Of a stretch of DNA of 9,797 nucleotides, positions 5,473 to 9,797 are shown in pieces. A program made the position numbers and the translations under genes. The stretch comes from CAYYMD01 sp964480425 (lineage in GTDB: Bacteria > Planctomycetota > Phycisphaerae > SM23-33), in contig CAYZPY010000095.1 in the NCBI GenBank assembly GCA_964480425.1, forward strand, positions 1-9,797. Direction: 5' to 3'. How positions within the stretch are numbered: the stretch's first letter is position 1; every line of letters begins with the position of its first letter. The notes under the pieces are model-generated. The model had not been told where the DNA came from. It worked only from the letters and a program-made list of their open reading frames with translations, and searched no databases.

Positions 5473-6360
5473 GTGGTCAGGTTTTCGGCTAAGCGTCTCG
5501 CCGCCGTGGCGTTAATCGCCTCGACGGCACTATGCGCGTCGCCCGGCTGCAATAACCCTCCCGTCGGCGCCGAGGCCGACGTTCCCACGTTCGGCGATAG
5601 GCCCATGAACCCGGTAACGAAGGATTCGAGCGTTGACCACGCTCAATACGTTCTGCTGGTTCACGCCAAACTCGTATGGATAGAGGCGCCCGCCGGAACA
5701 ATAAGCCAATCCGAGGATCTGTGGAGTTACCTGCGGAGCGAATTCGTCGATCCCGACACGGCCGAGACGCTGGGGTGGAACGGGATCCGGCTGGGCAAGG
5801 GCGACGAGGAGCACTGGCCCGACATAGCGGACATTCTCCAGCGCATTACGGGCGAAGCGCTGAATCGCACGAACATGCTTCTCAGGCCCGGCAGCCCCAA
5901 CTCAATCATTCTCAAGTCGGGGCACCGCGGCCATACTATTTTCATGTGCTATCCCGATCGCACCATAAGCGGAACGGACTACCCGCCCGGGGACGACCTG
6001 CTGACCGTCGTATGCACGCTCAACGAGGACGATCCCAGCCGGTTCATGCTCACCGCCGTGCCGCAGGTCCGCTCATCCAGGCGCAGGCCTGAGATAATCC
6101 AAAGGAACAAGACGCCGTTTATCAAGGCAAGTCCGAGACTCTACACGCTGGACCTGCTGAGGTTCCGCGCGGGCATGAGTCCCGGGGAGTTTCTGGTTAT
6201 AGGACCCGGGCCCGAATCCCGTCGGGAGTCGAGTCCCGGACACCAGTTTCTCGTGCACACCAGGCAGGGCGTTAAGTTCGAGAGGGTTCTTGTTCTGGCG
6301 CCGAAGGTGTATGCCGCTTCCCGCCGGAGCGACAAACATAGCACGTCCGGCAAAGAATGA
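5473..6360 (+). CDS. Exported protein, probable lipoprotein, function unknown
   Basis: From GTG 5473 the 295-residue protein starts with a clear signal peptide: basic VRFSAKR, hydrophobic LAAVALIASTALCA, then SPGC with Cys26 as a possible lipidation site (the lipobox is weak). The mature part opens with a Pro-rich linker. It then has a mixed domain including AQYVLLVHAKLVWIEAPAGT, WSYLRSEFVD and WPDIADILQRITGEALNRTN, followed by a segment rich in Arg and Pro. I recognise no named domain, though the 70-140 part recalls uncharacterised planctomycete exported proteins. The frame is open from ATG 5413, but that codon and ATG 5428 lie inside the divergent tRNA-fMet promoter, and neither has a Shine-Dalgarno. 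GTG 5473 also lacks a good one. It converges on the K+ channel gene, leaving 27 bp between stops. Confidence 0.75.
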   Translation: MVRFSAKRLAAVALIASTALCASPGCNNPPVGAEADVPTFGDRPMNPVTKDSSVDHAQYVLLVHAKLVWIEAPAGTISQSEDLWSYLRSEFVDPDTAETLGWNGIRLGKGDEEHWPDIADILQRITGEALNRTNMLLRPGSPNSIILKSGHRGHTIFMCYPDRTISGTDYPPGDDLLTVVCTLNEDDPSRFMLTAVPQVRSSRRRPEIIQRNKTPFIKASPRLYTLDLLRFRAGMSPGEFLVIGPGPESRRESSPGHQFLVHTRQGVKFERVLVLAPKVYAASRRSDKHSTSGKE

Positions 6361-6387
6361 GAGGCCTGCACACTCAGGCGCGTGGCG

Positions 6388-7449
6388 CTACGTCGCTTCC
6401 TCGACGCCGGTTTTCGCCATTGCTTCGGCGGCGCCACGCTTGCCCACGAGAATGATTGTATCGCCCGCGTTGAGTTTCAGGTCCCCGGTGGGCTGGTAGA
6501 GCGCCTCGCCGTCCTTGCGCCTGACGGCAACGATGTGCGCCCCGAAGCGCCTCGGCAGCTCCAGTTCCTGGAGGGTTTTGCCGGCAAGTTTCGAACCTGT
6601 CCGGAGCACCAGTTGGTCCATTTCCAGCTCGACACCCTTGTGGGCGACCTCCACGAAGTCCACCACCGCCGGTCTGAGCACGACGTCCGCTATGCGCGAG
6701 GCGCCGATGACCTGCGGGCATATCACCCGTGACGCGCCCGCACGTATGAGTCGTTCACGGGCCTGGAGGTCCCTGGCGCGGGCGATGAGTCTCACGTTCG
6801 GATTTATCTGCCTGGCGGCCAGTATCACGAACACGTTTTCCGCGTCGCTGGGCAGCGATGCGACAAGCGTCTCGGCCCGCTCAATACCTGCCGCCTTGAG
6901 GACCTCCTCATTTTCGGCGCTGCCGAGAATGTAGAGCAGACCCTGCCGTTCCGCCGCCGTAGTGCGATCCTGGTCTACGTCGATCACCACTACGCGCCTG
7001 CCGGACTCGGCAAGCTGCCGGACTACCAGCATACCCATGTGTCCGTATCCGCAGACAATCACGTGCCCCTGCATGGATTCTATCTTTCGTTCCAATTGGC
7101 GCCTCCCGAATATGCGTCTGAGTTTGCCTTCTACGATCACGGCGGCGATCGTGCTCAGCGCCACGGCGCCTACAATCAGCCCGCCCGCTATCACAACCAT
7201 TGTCCAGATGCGCCCGATTTCGGACAAGGGCCTGATTTCCTTGTAACCGACCGTCGAGATGGTTATGACCGTCATGTAGAAAGAGTCGATCCACGTGTAA
7301 TCCTTCCGAAGCAGTTTATATCCCAGCGCGCTTACCAACATGAACACAAGCAGCGCCGCCAGGGGTATGATAATTTTTTTAAACGGAGAGGGGCCACGTT
7401 GCAGATACCCCTTGCCTGCCGTGACTTTGTCTTTGTCGTGGTCTTTCAT
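6388..7449 (-). CDS. Two-TM potassium channel with RCK (TrkA-N/TrkA-C) domains, MthK-like
   Basis: The 353 residues give the standard order: TM1 (about 25-45), pore helix and filter (55-70, ITISTVGYKE), TM2 (81-107), RCK/TrkA-N Rossmann domain (129-245) and TrkA-C domain (about 265-350). The nucleotide-binding motif GYGHMG is at 134-139 and the acidic residue at the end of the second strand is Asp157 (VVVIDVDQD). Channels of this type conduct K+ across the inner membrane and are gated by ligands (Ca2+, nucleotides or other ions) bound to the cytoplasmic RCK ring. The filter is TVGYK, where most family members have TVGYG, so the last filter glycine is replaced by Lys70. A -10-like TATAAT (minus, 7461-7466) lies only 11 nt before ATG 7449 and no Shine-Dalgarno is seen, suggesting a very short leader. 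Family call strong; ion selectivity not certain. Confidence 0.92.
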   Translation of the reverse strand: MKDHDKDKVTAGKGYLQRGPSPFKKIIIPLAALLVFMLVSALGYKLLRKDYTWIDSFYMTVITISTVGYKEIRPLSEIGRIWTMVVIAGGLIVGAVALSTIAAVIVEGKLRRIFGRRQLERKIESMQGHVIVCGYGHMGMLVVRQLAESGRRVVVIDVDQDRTTAAERQGLLYILGSAENEEVLKAAGIERAETLVASLPSDAENVFVILAARQINPNVRLIARARDLQARERLIRAGASRVICPQVIGASRIADVVLRPAVVDFVEVAHKGVELEMDQLVLRTGSKLAGKTLQELELPRRFGAHIVAVRRKDGEALYQPTGDLKLNAGDTIILVGKRGAAEAMAKTGVEEAT

Positions 7450-7840
7450 CTTTGTTTTGAATTATATATTCGCGCCCCGACATCTCATAGGGCGTATATG
7501 GACGGTGATGCCTTTTGGGCCTTTGGGCGAGGCGAATACGGAGCCGGCCGGGCGTATCTGATATTTAAATTTATTAAATCGTCATAGTATTACTTATATG
7601 GGGCGTCATGTGTGTTAATTGTTCGACTGTCCGGCTTATGTATTTTCATATAAAGGACTTATATCGCATAAGAGCGGGCGGCGGAGTGTGGACAACCTGT
7701 TGGAGGCGTTATCGGCCTTTATTGGAAACCGCGCAGTGTCGACGACAGGTCGTTTTCATAGAGGGGGTAGTTCATGGCTGATGGTTGCCAAATGAACCAG
7801 CGACAAACAGGTTCTGCACAGGCGGGTGTTCTTTACGGGG
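7450..7840. other. Gap downstream of dnaA with AT-rich tract and two DnaA-box-like sites; possible oriC
   Basis: No gene is seen in these 390 bp. An AT-rich stretch at about 7559-7660 (including ATTTAAATTTATTAAAT) is followed by TGTGGACAA at 7687-7695 (TTGTCCACA on the minus strand, one mismatch to TTATCCACA) and TTCTGCACA at 7812-7820 (one mismatch to TTATNCACA). An unwinding region next to DnaA boxes beside dnaA is the usual bacterial origin arrangement, but two imperfect boxes are few. The call is speculative. Confidence 0.3.
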
Positions 7841-9151
7841 TCAGCTGCTTCTTTGCAGATCGTAGGTGAGCATTTCAATGGTGGCCTGTAGTTCGCGGTC
7901 CACTCTCATCTGGCTCTTGATGGTTCGATTGGCGTGCAGCACGGTGGTGTGGTCCCTTCCGCCGAAGTACCCGCCGATTTCCTCCAGGCTGTGCCGCGTG
8001 AGATTTCGGGCCAGGTACATGCACAACTGCCTCGGGAATGCGATGGAGCGGCTTCTCTTTTTGGACTGGAGGTCGGCGATCCTCACGTTGAACCTCGAGG
8101 TTACGGCGTTGAGGATATCCTCGATGGTGACCTCCCTTCCCGTTGGCGTTCGTTCTGCCCCCAGGGCCTCCTGGGCAAGGTCGAGGTTGATGGTCCTGTC
8201 GGTGACGTCGGCGAGCATGGATATTTTTATGATCGCGCCCTCCAGTTCCCTGGTGTTTGAATCGACCGTCCCGGCGATAAAGCAGACCACGTCCTGAGGC
8301 ATCTCGATGTTGCGCAGCTTCGCCTTTTTGTTGATGATAGCGACGCGCGTCTCGTAGCCGGGCTTGTCTATCCGAGCGACCAGTCCCCAGTTGAACCTGC
8401 TCACCAGGCGCTCCTTCAGGTCGGGGATCTGGTGGGGTCCCCTGTCCGAGGTGAGTATTATCTGCTTCTGGCTCTGGTACAGCGTGTTGAACGTGTGGAA
8501 GAATTCCTCCTGCGTCTGGTCGTGGTCGGAGAGGAATTGGATGTCGTCGATGGCCAGTATATCGGCGTGCCTGTATCGGTATCTGAAATCGTGCAGTTTG
8601 CCTTCTTCCACCGCCTGTATGAAGTGGTTGACGAACGTTTCGCACGACAGCACGCTCAGTTTGGCGTTGGGGTGGTCCATGGTGATTTTCTTACAGGTGG
8701 CCTGGAGGAGGTGTGTTTTGCCCAGGCCTACGCTTCCGTGTATGAACAGCGGGTTGTAGGTTTTTCCCGGCGAGTCGCTGACCGCCACGCAGGCGGCGTG
8801 GGCAAGGCGATTGCACGGTCCGGTTACGAAATTTTCAAAGAGGTAATCGCTGTTCAGCGGGACGGATTCTTCGCCCTCGGGGGTCGATTCGTCCGGCTGG
8901 ATGTTCTGCGAGGTAAGGAAGTTTACGCTGACCAGTCGCCCCGTGGCTTCCTGTGCTGCCTCAGTGAAGAGCCGACCGGCGTGTTCGCGGCAGTAGTTCT
9001 GCTCCTTTGGTCCGGGCACGAGGATTTCGAGCAGGCCGTGATCTATGGATATCGGCTCCAGTTGCGTGAACCACGGCTGAATCACGTACCCGCCGGTTGA
9101 TATGACGCGCTGAATAATCTTCTGCCACAATGCAGGCCTGACTGCGGCCAT
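7841..9151 (-). CDS. dnaA: Chromosomal replication initiator protein DnaA
   Basis: The 436-residue protein has all DnaA parts. Domain I (about 1-80) includes WFTQLEPISI, and a short linker domain II spans about 82-100. The AAA+ domain III has Walker A GSVGLGKT (139-146), Walker B ILAIDD (198-203), sensor 1 TSDR (234-237), box VII ERLVSRF (247-253) and sensor 2 region NTRELEGA (299-306). Domain IV carries the DNA-binding signature GGRDHTTV (397-404). ATP-bound DnaA binds DnaA boxes at oriC, melts the origin and helps load the helicase; it also regulates transcription. ATG 9151 is chosen because GGAAGG lies about 9 nt upstream; a closer GGAG abuts the ATG. It is transcribed in the same direction as dnaE but has its own promoter in the 172-bp gap. 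No dnaN is present on its 3' side. Confidence 0.98.
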   Translation of the reverse strand: MAAVRPALWQKIIQRVISTGGYVIQPWFTQLEPISIDHGLLEILVPGPKEQNYCREHAGRLFTEAAQEATGRLVSVNFLTSQNIQPDESTPEGEESVPLNSDYLFENFVTGPCNRLAHAACVAVSDSPGKTYNPLFIHGSVGLGKTHLLQATCKKITMDHPNAKLSVLSCETFVNHFIQAVEEGKLHDFRYRYRHADILAIDDIQFLSDHDQTQEEFFHTFNTLYQSQKQIILTSDRGPHQIPDLKERLVSRFNWGLVARIDKPGYETRVAIINKKAKLRNIEMPQDVVCFIAGTVDSNTRELEGAIIKISMLADVTDRTINLDLAQEALGAERTPTGREVTIEDILNAVTSRFNVRIADLQSKKRSRSIAFPRQLCMYLARNLTRHSLEEIGGYFGGRDHTTVLHANRTIKSQMRVDRELQATIEMLTYDLQRSS

Positions 9152-9273
9152 CTCCTTTACCCTTCCTTTCCCTTTACGGGAATTTCAGGTTACGACGAAA
9201 GGTTCCCTACAATGGCACATCCGCAAAGACTCGACAGGACTCACAAGCCCCCGCCGCCTGTCGCAAAAATACG

Positions 9274-9301
9274 ATTTTACATCAGTATTCGATTTGGTCA
9301 A
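9274..9301 (-). promoter_or_regulatory. Sigma70-type promoter of dnaA
   Basis: On the minus strand TTGACC (9296-9301) and TAAAAT (9274-9279) are 16 bp apart, each one mismatch from consensus. Transcription from here would give a leader of roughly 115 nt before ATG 9151. No convincing DnaA boxes were seen in this gap. Confidence 0.6.
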
Positions 9302-9323
9302 ATCAAAAATCCGCGCATCGATT

Positions 9324-9797
9324 TTATTTCTTCGCCATGCGCGCCGGTTTTGAGGTTTTTTTGGTCCCGGCGTATTTGTCGCCGAAACGCCGGTTCGAGT
9401 TTCCGTTGTTCGCCCCGCCGTTGGACGGATGCAGAACCAGTTTGTCTTCGCCCAGCAGTTCGGTCAATTCGTCCATAAGCCGGCGGGTGGGATTCACGAA
9501 CCATTTCCTGTCCGCCCTGGCCCTGATGCGGACTTCGGGCCTGGAGGGTGGGGTAAGTTCGAACTGAATTTCGCGATCGCCCCGGTGGCGCGCCAGCGTC
9601 TGTGTGAGTTGTTCCAGCAGTTCATCCGGGCCCGGGTTCGGCACGCGCAACAGCACGCCTGCCGTGAGCCGCGACAGCGCCTCGTCCATGGGTATGACGT
9701 CGTCGACGATTATGCACGGGCGGTCCTGGCGGTTGTCCACCGTGCCCTGAAGGAACACCAGGGCGTCCTTTTTCAACAGGGGGTTTATTTTTTGGTA
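9324..9797 (-). CDS. dnaE: DNA polymerase III alpha subunit, C-terminal end (5' part outside window)
   Basis: The minus-strand frame is open to the right window edge and ends at the stop at 9324-9326, giving the last 157 residues. The sequence starts within the OB-fold domain (KKDALVFLQGTVDNRQDRPCIIVDDVIPMDEA). It continues with the C-terminal domain typical of DnaE: LLEQLTQTLARHRGDREIQF, an Arg-rich strand, then NPTRRLMDELTELLGEDKLVL. A basic, low-complexity tail (about the last 30 residues, Asn/Gly then Lys-rich) follows. DnaE is the replicative polymerase catalytic subunit; this end carries the ssDNA-binding OB fold and the region that contacts the tau subunit and clamp. The TTG at 9776 is internal, not a start. 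The gene lies 172 bp upstream of dnaA on the same strand. Confidence 0.88.
   Translation of the reverse strand, partial: YQKINPLLKKDALVFLQGTVDNRQDRPCIIVDDVIPMDEALSRLTAGVLLRVPNPGPDELLEQLTQTLARHRGDREIQFELTPPSRPEVRIRARADRKWFVNPTRRLMDELTELLGEDKLVLHPSNGGANNGNSNRRFGDKYAGTKKTSKPARMAKK

Noticed and set aside
7866..9100. Long plus-strand frames opposite dnaA
   Set aside because: They are antisense shadows of a firmly identified dnaA.

Overview
The window reads as a bacterial chromosome segment of moderate-to-high GC, most likely from the Planctomycetota (class Phycisphaerae or a relative). This is inferred, not proven. The clues are a pseudopilin-like protein with an FTLVELLVVIAI start and a C-terminal H-x-DG type motif, a short membrane-anchored multi-CxxC protein, an integrase-core transposase tail ending RLGGLLRSYFREAA, and the general style of dnaA and dnaE.

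Layout. Positions 1-593 hold the C-terminal end of a serine recombinase. Its open frame runs antisense through a tRNA-Pro(TGG) gene (355-428, minus). Positions 568-1893 (minus) carry a zinc-ribbon membrane protein gene and, upstream of it, a prepilin-type protein gene. After about 500 bp without a convincing gene comes an accessory region (about 2350-5320). It holds a 3'-truncated AbiEi antitoxin gene with an inverted-repeat operator, the tail of an integrase-core transposase, an intact class II Fic protein gene, and a compact recombination scar at tRNA-fMet. In the scar, two 46-bp copies of the tRNA-fMet 3' end lie in inverted orientation. Each is followed by a similar terminator, and about 185 bp further in by the 5' end of a tyrosine integrase gene. 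The two integrase starts run into each other head-on.

From 5324 onward the window is core-like: the intact initiator tRNA gene with a strong promoter, a divergent exported (probable lipo-) protein gene, a two-TM K+ channel with an RCK domain (minus), a 390-bp gap that could include a replication origin, dnaA (minus) with its own sigma70-like promoter, and the 3' end of dnaE (minus).

The genes fall into two groups. Housekeeping and replication genes (dnaE, dnaA, two tRNAs, K+ channel) form the backbone. Mobile-element debris and defence or toxin-type cargo (recombinase, AbiEi, transposase, Fic, integrase stubs) is attached to the 3' ends of both tRNA genes. The most notable structure is the inverted double-attachment scar at 4818-5367.
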